This document shows, one piece after another, positions 11,826 to 24,426 of a stretch of DNA of 40,881 nt. How positions within the stretch are numbered: position 1 is the stretch's first letter; every line of letters begins with the position of its first letter. The notes under the pieces were generated by a model, which saw only the letters and a list, made by a program, of their open reading frames with translations, searched no databases and was not told where the DNA came from. Origin of the DNA: Nymphaea colorata (Eukaryota > Streptophyta > Magnoliopsida > Nymphaeales > Nymphaeaceae); contig NW_022205173.1 of the NCBI RefSeq assembly GCF_008831285.2, positions 1 through 40,881 on the forward strand, given 5' to 3'. Made by a program: the position numbers and the translations under genes.

Positions 11826-14800
11826 GTTACATTTATAATGATTCTTAATACGGATGTCCTTAACAAGTGATTCATTTGGTGTCATATAGTTAACCTAATG
11901 TGTTTCACTTGTAATTTAATTGAATGTGCTTAACAAGTGAATTAGGTTAACAATAGGGCACCAAATGAATCACTCAAATCTCATTCATTTTCATGCAAGC
12001 CTGTGATTTCAATCTACTAAATCATTTAACATGGATATAACAATAAGTCAAGTACATTCAATAAAGTATGCGTGATCATATGAATCACTTAAATCTGACT
12101 CGTATTGGTACGCTATAGTGCACGATCTAAAGGATTGAAATTACAAGTTCGTATCAATACAAGTGCGATTTAAGTGACTCAAATGATCACACATACTAAT
12201 TAATGTGCTTAACTTATTGTTACATCCATGTTGCTTGATTAAGGAACTGAAATCACAAGTTTGTATGAAAATGAATGTGATTCGAGTGATTCATTTGTGT
12301 CTTATAGTTAACCTAACGTGTTTCACATGTTATTACATCCATGATCAATGATTTAAATAATTAAAACTCACAAGTTTATATGGATATAAAGGAGACCTAT
12401 GCATTAGTTTGATCCTTTCTAGTTTGTACGATAAGTTGAACATTTGTTACATCTATAGTGATCGATGCACAAGTTCACATCAATACGAGTGGGATTTAAG
12501 TGATTCAATTGATCACGCATATTTAATTGAATGTACTTAACTTGTTGTTACGTTTATATTAAATGATTTAGTAAATTCAAATCATAGGTTTATATGAAAA
12601 TGAATGGGATTCGAGTGATTCATTTGGTGTCTTACAGGTAACTTAATGTGTTTCACTTGTTATTACATACATTTGATCACTTATGTTTAATCGAGAGATT
12701 ATGTGATTCATTTTTACTTGTTCTTACATACATTTGATAACTTATATTTAATTGAATGTGCGTAACCATTTGTTACATACGTATAGAATGACTTAGTGGC
12801 TTGAAAAAAGAAGTCCGTTTGGAAATGAATGAGAGTCAAGTCACTATATTGGTCCCTTATAGTTAATCTAATGTATTTCACTTGTTATTACATCTATAAT
12901 GAATGATTTAAATGGTTGAAATCACAAGTTTATATGGATCAAATGGTTGAAGTCACTATATTTGTACACGTGTAGTTAGTCCGATGAGTTGAATTTGTTG
13001 TTACATCTATAGGAACGTTCTAAAGGATTGAAATCACATGTTCGTACGAATACAAGTGAGATTTAAGTGATTCATATAATCATGCATACTTAATTGAATG
13101 TGTTTAACTTGTTGTTACGTCTATAATAATGATTTAGTAGATTGAAATCACAAGTTTGTGCGAAAATGAATGAGATTCGAGTGATTCATTTGGTGTCTTG
13201 TAGTTAACCTATTGTGTTTCACTTGTTATTACATCTTTGATCATGATTTAAATGATTAAACTTACAAGTTTGTATGGATATAAGGAGACCTATGCATTAG
13301 TTTGATCCTTGTAGTTAGTTCAATAAGTTGAACTAGTTCTTACATCTATGGTGATCGATGTAAGGAATTGAAATCACAAGTTCGTATCAATACGAGTGGG
13401 ATTTAAGTGATTCATTTTATCACACATACGTAATTGAATGTGCTTAACTTGTTGTTACTCTATATTAAATGATTTAGTAGATTAAAATCATAGGTTTGTA
13501 TGAAAATGAATGATATTGGAGTGATTCATTTGGTGTCTTGTAAGTAACCTAATGTGTTTCACTTGTTATTACATATATTTGATCACTTATATTTAATTGA
13601 GAGATTAAGTGATTGATTTTCACTTGTTATTACATATAATTGATCACTTGTATTTAATTGAATGTGCGTGACCATTTCTTACTTACGTATAGAATGACCT
13701 AGTGGCTTTGATACCAGAAGTTCGTTTGGAATACATATATAATGAATGATTTAAATGATTGAAATCACATGTTCATGTGGATACAAACGCGTGTAGTTAG
13801 TCCGATGAGTTGAATTTATTGTTACAACTATAGTGCACGATCTAAATGATTGAAATCACAAGTTCGTATCAATACAAGTGCGATTTAAGTGATTCAAATG
13901 ATCACACATACTTAATTGAATGTGCTTAACTTGTTGTTACATCCATATTGCTAGATTAAGTGAATTCAAATCACAAGTTTGTGTGAAAATAAATGAGATT
14001 TGAGTGATTCATTTGGTGTCTTATAATTAACCTAATGTGTTTCACTCGTTATGACATCTATGATCAACGATTTAAACGATAAAAACTCACAAGTTTATAT
14101 GGATGTAAAGGAGACCTATGGATTAGTTTAGTTTGATCCCTTGTAGTTTGTTCAATAAGTTGAACATGTTGTTACATCTCATTCATTTGTATCCATACGC
14201 ACACTAAATCACTCGTCTCGATACGAGTGAGATTTAAGTGATTCATTTGATCACGCATACTTAATTGAATGTGCTTAACTTGTTGTTACGTCTATATTAA
14301 ATGATTTAGTATATTGAAATCATAGGTTTGTATGGAAATGAATGAGATTTGAGTGATTCATTTGGTGTCTTGTAGGTAACCTAATATGTTTCACTTGTTA
14401 TTACATATATTTGATCACATATATTTAATTGAGAGATTAAATGATTCATTTTCACTTGTTATTACATATATTTGATCAATATATTTAATTGAGTGTGCGT
14501 AGCCATTTGTTACATACGTATAGAATGACTTAGTGGCTTGAAATAAGAAGTTCGTTTGGAAATGAATGAGAGTCAGGTCATTAAGTTGGTCCCTTACAGT
14601 TAATCTAGTGTATTTCACTTGTTATTACATCTATAATGAATGATTTAAATGATTGAAATCGCAAGTTCATATGGATACAAATGGGATCTATGCATTACTT
14701 TGAATGCGTGTAATTAGTCCGATGAGTTGAATTTGTTGTTACATCTATAGTGAACGATCTAAAGGATTGAAATCACGCGTTCGTACCAATACAAGTGAGA

Positions 14801-14967
14801 TTTAAATGATTCATATGATCATGCATGCTTAATTGAATGTGTTTAACTTGTTGTTACATCTATATTAAATGATTTAGTAGATCGAAATCACAAGTTTGTA
14901 TGAAAATGAATGAGATTCGAGTGATTCATTTGGTGTCTTATGGTTTACCTAATGTGTTTCACTAGTT
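11826..14967 (+). repeat. HOR copy 5 (3142 bp, mosaic of left and right types)
   Basis: Full-length but mixed. It has left-type or copy-4-type sites at 12175-12205 (gtgactcaaatg, acatactaatt) and at 13611-13620 (gattgatttt). It has right-type sites at about 12799-12840 (gtggcttgaaaa, gagagtcaag), 13578-13586 (tttgatcac) and from about 14460 onward (ttattacatata, ttgttattacatct). It marks the boundary between the heterogeneous left part and the uniform right part of the array. The mix suggests past recombination or conversion between the two types. Confidence 0.92.
11934..12112 (-). repeat. Inverted C-B segment, HOR copy 5
   Basis: One base is missing at the right breakpoint (ggtacgctatag), between the left form (ggctatag) and the right form (gactatag). 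Confidence 0.88.
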
Positions 14968-17900
14968 GTTACATTTATAATGATTCTTAATACGGATGTC
15001 CTTAACAAGTGATTCATTTGGTGTCATATAGTTAACCTAATGTGTTTCACTTGTAATTTAATTGAATGTGCTTAACAAGTGAATTAGGTTAACAATAGGG
15101 CACCAAATGAATCACTCAAATCTCATTCATTTTCATGCAAGCCTGTGATTTCAATCTACTAAATCATTTAACATGGATATAACAATAAGTCAAGTACATT
15201 CAATAAAGTATGCGTGATCATATGAATCACTTAAATCTGACTCGTATTGGTACGACTATAGTGCACGATCTAAAGGATTGAAATTACAAGTTCGTATCAA
15301 TACAAGTGCGATTTAAGTGATTCAAATGATCACACATACTTAATTGAATGTGCTTAACTTATTGTTACATCCATGTTGCTTGATTAAGTGAACTGAAATC
15401 ACAAGTTTGTATGAAAATGAATGTGATTCGAGTGATTCATTTGGTGTCTTATAGTTAACCTAACGTGTTTCACATGTTATTACATCCATGATCAATGATT
15501 TAAATAATTAAAACTCACAAGTTTATATGGATATAAAGGAGACCTATGCATTAGTTTGATCCTTTCTAGTTTGTACGATAAGTTGAACATGTTGTTACAT
15601 CTATAGTGATCGATGCACAAGTTCACATCAATACGAGTGGGATTTAAGTGATTCAATTGATCACGCATATTTAATTGAATGTACTTAACTTGTTGTTACG
15701 TTTATATTAAATGATTTAGTAAATTCAAATCATAGGTTTATATGAAAATGAATGGGATTCGAGTGATTCATTTGGTGTCTTACAGGTAACTTAATGTGTT
15801 TCACTTGTTATTACATACATTTGATCACTTATGTTTAATCGAGAGATTATGTGATTCATTTTTACTTGTTCTTACATACATTTGATAACTTATATTTAAT
15901 TGAATGTGCGTAACCATTTGTTACATACGTATAGAATGACTTAGTGGCTTGAAAAAAGAAGTCCGTTTGGAAATGAATGAGAGTCAAGTCACTATATTGG
16001 TCCCTTATAGTTAATCTAATGTATTTCACTTGTTATTACATCTATAATGAATGATTTAAATGGTTGAAATCACAAGTTTATATGGATCAAATGGTTGAAG
16101 TCACTATATTTGTACACGTGTAGTTAGTCCGATGAGTTGAATTTGTTGTTACATCTATAGGGAACGTTCTAAAGGATTGAAATCACATGTTCGTACGAAT
16201 ACAAGTGAGATTTAAGTGATTCATATAATCATGCATACTTAATTGAATGTGTTTAACTTGTTGTTACGTCTATAATAAATGATTTAGTAGATTGAAATCA
16301 CAAGTTTGTGCGAAAATGAATGAGATTCGAGTGATTCATTTGGTGTCTTGTAGTTAACTATTGTGTTTCACTTGTTATTACATCTTTGATCAATGATTTA
16401 AATGATTAAAACTTACAAGTTTGTATGGATATAAAGGAGACCTATGCATTAGTTTGATCCTTGTAGTTAGTTCAATAAGTTGAACTAGTTCTTACATCTA
16501 TGGTGATCGATGTAAGGAATTGAAATCACAAGTTCGTATCAATACGAGTGGGATTTAAGTGATTCATTTTATCACACATACGTAATTGAATGTGCTTAAC
16601 TTGTTGTTACGTCTATATTAAATGATTTAGTAGATTAAAATCATAGGTTTGTATGAAAATGAATGATATTGGAGTGATTCATTTGGTGTCTTGTAAGTAA
16701 CCTAATGTGTTTCACTTGTTATTACATATATTTGATCACTTATATTTAATTGAGAGATTAAGTGATTATTTTCACTTGTTATTACATATAATTGATCACT
16801 TGTATTTAATTGAATGTGCGTGACCATTTCTTACTTACGTATAGAATGACCTAGTGGCTTTGATACCAGAAGTTCGTTTGGAATACATATATAATGAATG
16901 ATTTAAATGATTGAAATCACATGTTCATGTGGATACAAACGCGTGTAGTTAGTCCGATGAGTTGAATTTATTGTTACAACTATAGTGCACGATCTAAATG
17001 ATTGAAATCACAAGTTCGTATCAATACAAGTGCGATTTAAGTGATTCAAATGATCACACATACTTAATTGAATGTGCTTAACTTGTTGTTACATCCATAT
17101 TGCTAGATTAAGTGAATTCAAATCACAAGTTTGTGTGAAAATAAATGAGATTTGAGTGATTCATTTGGTGTCTTATAATTAACCTAATGTGTTTCACTCG
17201 TTATGACATCTATGATCAACGATTTAAACGATAAAAACTCACAAGTTTATATGGATGTAAAGGAGACCTATGGATTAGTTTAGTTTGATCCCTTGTAGTT
17301 TGTTCAATAAGTTGAACATGTTGTTACATCTCATTCATTTGTATCCATACGCACACTAAATCACTCGTCTCGATACGAGTGAGATTTAAGTGATTCATTT
17401 GATCACGCATACTTAATTGAATGTGCTTAACTTGTTGTTACGTCTATATTAAATGATTTAGTATATTGAAATCATAGGTTTGTATGGAAATGAATGAGAT
17501 TTGAGTGATTCATTTGGTGTCTTGTAGGTAACCTAATATGTTTCACTTGTTATTACATATATTTGATCACATATATTTAATTGAGAGATTAAATGATTCA
17601 TTTTCACTTGTTATTACATATATTTGATCAATATATTTAATTGAGTGTGCGTAGCCATTTGTTACATACGTATAGAATGACTTAGTGGCTTGAAATAAGA
17701 AGTTCGTTTGGAAATGAATGAGAGTCAGGTCATTAAGTTGGTCCCTTACAGTTAATCTAGTGTATTTCACTTGTTATTACATCTATAATGAATGATTTAA
17801 ATGATTGAAATCGCAAGTTCATATGGATACAAATGGGATCTATGCATTACTTTGAATGCGTGTAATTAGTCCGATGAGTTGAATTTGTTGTTACATCTAT

Positions 17901-18119
17901 AGTGAACGATCTAAAGGATTGAAATCACGCGTTCGTACCAATACAAGTGAGATTTAAATGATTCATATGATCATGCATGCTTAATTGAATGTGTTTAACT
18001 TGTTGTTACATCTATATTAAATGATTTAGTAGATCGAAATCACAAGTTTGTATGAAAATGAATGAGATTCGAGTGATTCATTTGGTGTCTTATGGTTTAC
18101 CTAATGTGTTTCACTAGTT
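14968..18119 (+). repeat. HOR copy 6 (3152 bp)
   Basis: First of the uniform right-type copies. Four single-base losses relative to the 3156-bp form account for its length: ggatcaaatgg near 16085 (shared with copy 5), gtagttaactattg near 16350, gatccttgtag near 16458 (shared with copies 5 and 7), and gtgattattttc near 16762 (shared with copy 13). The dyad-loop site is G at 17372. Confidence 0.95.
15076..15255 (-). repeat. Inverted C-B segment, HOR copy 6
   Basis: Right-type junction ggtacgactatag; no indel seen. Confidence 0.88.
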
Positions 18120-21100
18120 GTTACATTTATAATGATTCTTAATACGGATGTCCTTAACAAGTGATTCATTTGGTGTCATATAGTTAACCTAATGTGTTTC
18201 ACTTGTAATTTAATTGAATGTGCTTAACAAGTGAATTAGGTTAACAATAGGGCACCAAATGAATCACTCAAATCTCATTCATTTTCATGCAAGCCTGTGA
18301 TTTCAATCTACTAAATCATTTAACATGGATATAACAATAAGTCAAGTACATTCAATAAAGTATGCGTGATCATATGAATCACTTAAATCTGACTCGTATT
18401 GGTACGACTATAGTGCACGATCTAAAGGATTGAAATTACAAGTTCGTATCAATACAAGTGCGATTTAAGTGATTCAAATGATCACACATACTTAATTGAA
18501 TGTGCTTAACTTATTGTTACATCCATGTTGCTTGATTAAGTGAACTGAAATCACAAGTTTGTATGAAAATGAATGTGATTCGAGTGATTCATTTGGTGTC
18601 TTATAGTTAACCTAACGTGTTTCACATGTTATTACATCCATGATCAATGATTTAAATAATTAAAACTCACAAGTTTATATGGATATAAAGGAGACCTATG
18701 CATTAGTTTGATCCTTTCTAGTTTGTACGATAAGTTGAACATGTTGTTACATCTATAGTGATCGATGCACAAGTTCACATCAATACGAGTGGGATTTAAG
18801 TGATTCAATTGATCACGCATATTTAATTGAATGTACTTAACTTGTTGTTACGTTTATATTAAATGATTTAGTAAATTCAAATCATAGGTTTATATGAAAA
18901 TGAATGGGATTCGAGTGATTCATTTGGTGTCTTACAGGTAACTTAATGTGTTTCACTTGTTATTACATACATTTGATCACTTATGTTTAATCGAGAGATT
19001 ATGTGATTCATTTTTACTTGTTCTTACATACATTTGATAACTTATATTTAATTGAATGTGCGTAACCATTTGTTACATACGTATAGAATGACTTAGTGGC
19101 TTGAAAAAGAAGTCCGTTTGGAAATGAATGAGAGTCAAGTCACTATATTGGTCCCTTATAGTTAATCTAATGTATTTCACTTGTTATTACATCTATAATG
19201 AATGATTTAAATGGTTGAAATCACAAGTTTATATGGATACAAATGGTTGAAGTCACTATATTTGTACACGTGTAGTTAGTCCGATGAGTTGAATTTGTTG
19301 TTACATCTATAGGAACGTTCTAAAGGATTGAAATCACATGTTCGTACGAATACAAGTGAGATTTAAGTGATTCATATAATCATGCATACTTAATTGAATG
19401 TGTTTAACTTGTTGTTACGTCTATAATAAATGATTTAGTAGATTGAAATCACAAGTTTGTGCGAAAATGAATGAGATTCGAGTGATTCATTTGGTGTCTT
19501 GTAGTTAACCTATTGTGTTTCACTTGTTATTACATCTTTGATCAATGATTTAAATGATTAAAACTTACAAGTTTGTATGGATATAAAGGAGACCTATGCA
19601 TTAGTTTGATCCTTGTAGTTAGTTCAATAAGTTGAACTAGTTCTTACATCTATGGTGATCGATGTAAGGAATTGAAATCACAAGTTCGTATCAATACGAG
19701 TGGGATTTAAGTGATTCATTTTATCACACATACGTAATTGAATGTGCTTAACTTGTTGTTACGTCTATATTAAATGATTTAGTAGATTAAAATCATAGGT
19801 TTGTATGAAAATGAATGATATTGGAGTGATTCATTTGGTGTCTTGTAAGTAACCTAATGTGTTTCACTTGTTATTACATATATTTGATCACTTATATTTA
19901 ATTGAGAGATTAAGTGATTCATTTTCACTTGTTATTACATATAATTGATCACTTGTATTTAATTGAATGTGCGTGACCATTTCTTACTTACGTATAGAAT
20001 GACCTAGTGGCTTTGATACCAGAAGTTCGTTTGGAATACATATATAATGAATGATTTAAATGATTGAAATCACATGTTCATGTGGATACAAACGCGTGTA
20101 GTTAGTCCGATGAGTTGAATTTATTGTTACAACTATAGTGCACGATCTAAATGATTGAAATCACAAGTTCGTATCAATACAAGTGCGATTTAAGTGATTC
20201 AAATGATCACACATACTTAATTGAATGTGCTTAACTTGTTGTTACATCCATATTGCTAGATTAAGTGAATTCAAATCACAAGTTTGTGTGAAAATAAATG
20301 AGATTTGAGTGATTCATTTGGTGTCTTATAATTAACCTAATGTGTTTCACTCGTTATGACATCTATGATCAACGATTTAAACGATAAAAACTCACAAGTT
20401 TATATGGATGTAAAGGAGACCTATGGATTAGTTTAGTTTGATCCCTTGTAGTTTGTTCAATAAGTTGAACATGTTGTTACATCTCATTCATTTGTATCCA
20501 TACGCACACTAAATCACTCGTCTCATACGAGTGAGATTTAAGTGATTCATTTGATCACGCATACTTAATTGAATGTGCTTAACTTGTTGTTACGTCTATA
20601 TTAAATGATTTAGTATATTGAAATCATAGGTTTGTATGGAAATGAATGAGATTTGAGTGATTCATTTGGTGTCTTGTAGGTAACCTAATATGTTTCACTT
20701 GTTATTACATATATTTGATCACATATATTTAATTGAGAGATTAAATGATTCATTTTCACTTGTTATTACATATATTTGATCAATATATTTAATTGAGTGT
20801 GCGTAGCCATTTGTTACATACGTATAGAATGACTTAGTGGCTTGAAATAAGAAGTTCGTTTGGAAATGAATGAGAGTCAGGTCATTAAGTTGGTCCCTTA
20901 CAGTTAATCTAGTGTATTTCACTTGTTATTACATCTATAATGAATGATTTAAATGATTGAAATCGCAAGTTCATATGGATACAAATGGGATCTATGCATT
21001 ACTTTGAATGCGTGTAATTAGTCCGATGAGTTGAATTTGTTGTTACATCTATAGTGAACGATCTAAAGGATTGAAATCACGCGTTCGTACCAATACAAGT

Positions 21101-21271
21101 GAGATTTAAATGATTCATATGATCATGCATGCTTAATTGAATGTGTTTAACTTGTTGTTACATCTATATTAAATGATTTAGTAGATCGAAATCACAAGTT
21201 TGTATGAAAATGAATGAGATTCGAGTGATTCATTTGGTGTCTTATGGTTTACCTAATGTGTTTCACTAGTT
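18120..21271 (+). repeat. HOR copy 7 (3152 bp)
   Basis: Right-type copy. Four single-base losses explain its length: one A lost in the A-run of the C' unit near 19104, ataggaacg near 19311, gatccttgtag near 19610, and the dyad loop base missing at 20524/20525. It is the first copy with ggatacaaatgg in the A monomer following the first C'; copies 1-4 have gcaaa and copies 5-6 have caaa there. Confidence 0.95.
18228..18407 (-). repeat. Inverted C-B segment, HOR copy 7
   Basis: Right-type junction; matches copy 6 by eye. Confidence 0.88.
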
Positions 21272-24200
21272 GTTACATTTATAATGATTCTTAATACGGA
21301 TGTCCTTAACAAGTGATTCATTTGGTGTCATATAGTTAACCTAATGTGTTTCACTTGTAATTTAATTGAATGTGCTTAACAAGTGAATTAGGTTAACAAT
21401 AGGGCACCAAATGAATCACTCAAATCTCATTCATTTTCATGCAAGCCTGTGATTTCAATCTACTAAATCATTTAACATGGATATAACAATAAGTCAAGTA
21501 CATTCAATAAAGTATGCGTGATCATATGAATCACTTAAATCTGACTCGTATTGGTACGACTATAGTGCACGATCTAAAGGATTGAAATTACAAGTTCGTA
21601 TCAATACAAGTGCGATTTAAGTGATTCAAATGATCACACATACTTAATTGAATGTGCTTAACTTATTGTTACATCCATGTTGCTTGATTAAGTGAACTGA
21701 AATCACAAGTTTGTATGAAAATGAATGTGATTCGAGTGATTCATTTGGTGTCTTATAGTTAACCTAACGTGTTTCACATGTTATTACATCCATGATCAAT
21801 GATTTAAATAATTAAAACTCACAAGTTTATATGGATATAAAGGAGACCTATGCATTAGTTTGATCCTTTCTAGTTTGTACGATAAGTTGAACATGTTGTT
21901 ACATCTATAGTGATCGATGCACAAGTTCACATCAATACGAGTGGGATTTAAGTGATTCAATTGATCACGCATATTTAATTGAATGTACTTAACTTGTTGT
22001 TACGTTTATATTAAATGATTTAGTAAATTCAAATCATAGGTTTATATGAAAATGAATGGGATTCGAGTGATTCATTTGGTGTCTTACAGGTAACTTAATG
22101 TGTTTCACTTGTTATTACATACATTTGATCACTTATGTTTAATCGAGAGATTATGTGATTCATTTTTACTTGTTCTTACATACATTTGATAACTTATATT
22201 TAATTGAATGTGCGTAACCATTTGTTACATACGTATAGAATGACTTAGTGGCTTGAAAAAAGAAGTCCGTTTGGAAATGAATGAGAGTCAAGTCACTATA
22301 TTGGTCCCTTATAGTTAATCTAATGTATTTCACTTGTTATTACATCTATAATGAATGATTTAAATGGTTGAAATCACAAGTTTATATGGATACAAATGGT
22401 TGAAGTCACTATATTTGTACACGTGTAGTTAGTCCGATGAGTTGAATTTGTTGTTACATCTATAGGAACGTTCTAAAGGATTGAAATCACATGTTCGTAC
22501 GAATACAAGTGAGATTTAAGTGATTCATATAATCATGCATACTTAATTGAATGTGTTTAACTTGTTGTTACGTCTATAATAAATGATTTAGTAGATTGAA
22601 ATCACAAGTTTGTGCGAAAATGAATGAGATTCGAGTGATTCATTTGGTGTCTTGTAGTTAACCTATTGTGTTTCACTTGTTATTACATCTTTGATCAATG
22701 ATTTAAATGATTAAAACTTACAAGTTTGTATGGATATAAAGGAGACCTATGCATTAGTTTGATCCCTTGTAGTTAGTTCAATAAGTTGAACTAGTTCTTA
22801 CATCTATGGTGATCGATGTAAGGAATTGAAATCACAAGTTCGTATCAATACGAGTGGGATTTAAGTGATTCATTTTATCACACATACGTAATTGAATGTG
22901 CTTAACTTGTTGTTACGTCTATATTAAATGATTTAGTAGATTAAAATCATAGGTTTGTATGAAAATGAATGATATTGGAGTGATTCATTTGGTGTCTTGT
23001 AAGTAACCTAATGTGTTTCACTTGTTATTACATATATTTGATCACTTATATTTAATTGAGAGATTAAGTGATTCATTTTCACTTGTTATTACATATAATT
23101 GATCACTTGTATTTAATTGAATGTGCGTGACCATTTCTTACTTACGTATAGAATGACCTAGTGGCTTTGATACCAGAAGTTCGTTTGGAATACATATATA
23201 ATGAATGATTTAAATGATTGAAATCACATGTTCATGTGGATACAAACGCGTGTAGTTAGTCCGATGAGTTGAATTTATTGTTACAACTATAGTGCACGAT
23301 CTAAATGATTGAAATCACAAGTTCGTATCAATACAAGTGCGATTTAAGTGATTCAAATGATCACACATACTTAATTGAATGTGCTTAACTTGTTGTTACA
23401 TCCATATTGCTAGATTAAGTGAATTCAAATCACAAGTTTGTGTGAAAATAAATGAGATTTGAGTGATTCATTTGGTGTCTTATAATTAACCTAATGTGTT
23501 TCACTCGTTATGACATCTATGATCAACGATTTAAACGATAAAAACTCACAAGTTTATATGGATGTAAAGGAGACCTATGGATTAGTTTAGTTTGATCCCT
23601 TGTAGTTTGTTCAATAAGTTGAACATGTTGTTACATCTCATTCATTTGTATCCATACGCACACTAAATCACTCGTCTCAATACGAGTGAGATTTAAGTGA
23701 TTCATTTGATCACGCATACTTAATTGAATGTGCTTAACTTGTTGTTACGTCTATATTAAATGATTTAGTATATTGAAATCATAGGTTTGTATGGAAATGA
23801 ATGAGATTTGAGTGATTCATTTGGTGTCTTGTAGGTAACCTAATATGTTTCACTTGTTATTACATATATTTGATCACATATATTTAATTGAGAGATTAAA
23901 TGATTCATTTTCACTTGTTATTACATATATTTGATCAATATATTTAATTGAGTGTGCGTAGCCATTTGTTACATACGTATAGAATGACTTAGTGGCTTGA
24001 AATAAGAAGTTCGTTTGGAAATGAATGAGAGTCAGGTCATTAAGTTGGTCCCTTACAGTTAATCTAGTGTATTTCACTTGTTATTACATCTATAATGAAT
24101 GATTTAAATGATTGAAATCGCAAGTTCATATGGATACAAATGGGATCTATGCATTACTTTGAATGCGTGTAATTAGTCCGATGAGTTGAATTTGTTGTTA

Positions 24201-24426
24201 CATCTATAGTGAACGATCTAAAGGATTGAAATCACGCGTTCGTACCAATACAAGTGAGATTTAAATGATTCATATGATCATGCATGCTTAATTGAATGTG
24301 TTTAACTTGTTGTTACATCTATATTAAATGATTTAGTAGATCGAAATCACAAGTTTGTATGAAAATGAATGAGATTCGAGTGATTCATTTGGTGTCTTAT
24401 GGTTTACCTAATGTGTTTCACTAGTT
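21272..24426 (+). repeat. HOR copy 8 (3155 bp)
   Basis: Right-type copy, one base shorter than the 3156-bp form because of ataggaacg near 22463 (shared with copy 7). The dyad-loop base is A at 23679. From this copy onward the gatcccttg form replaces gatccttg. Confidence 0.95.
21380..21559 (-). repeat. Inverted C-B segment, HOR copy 8
   Basis: Right-type junction; no difference from copy 10 seen. Confidence 0.88.
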
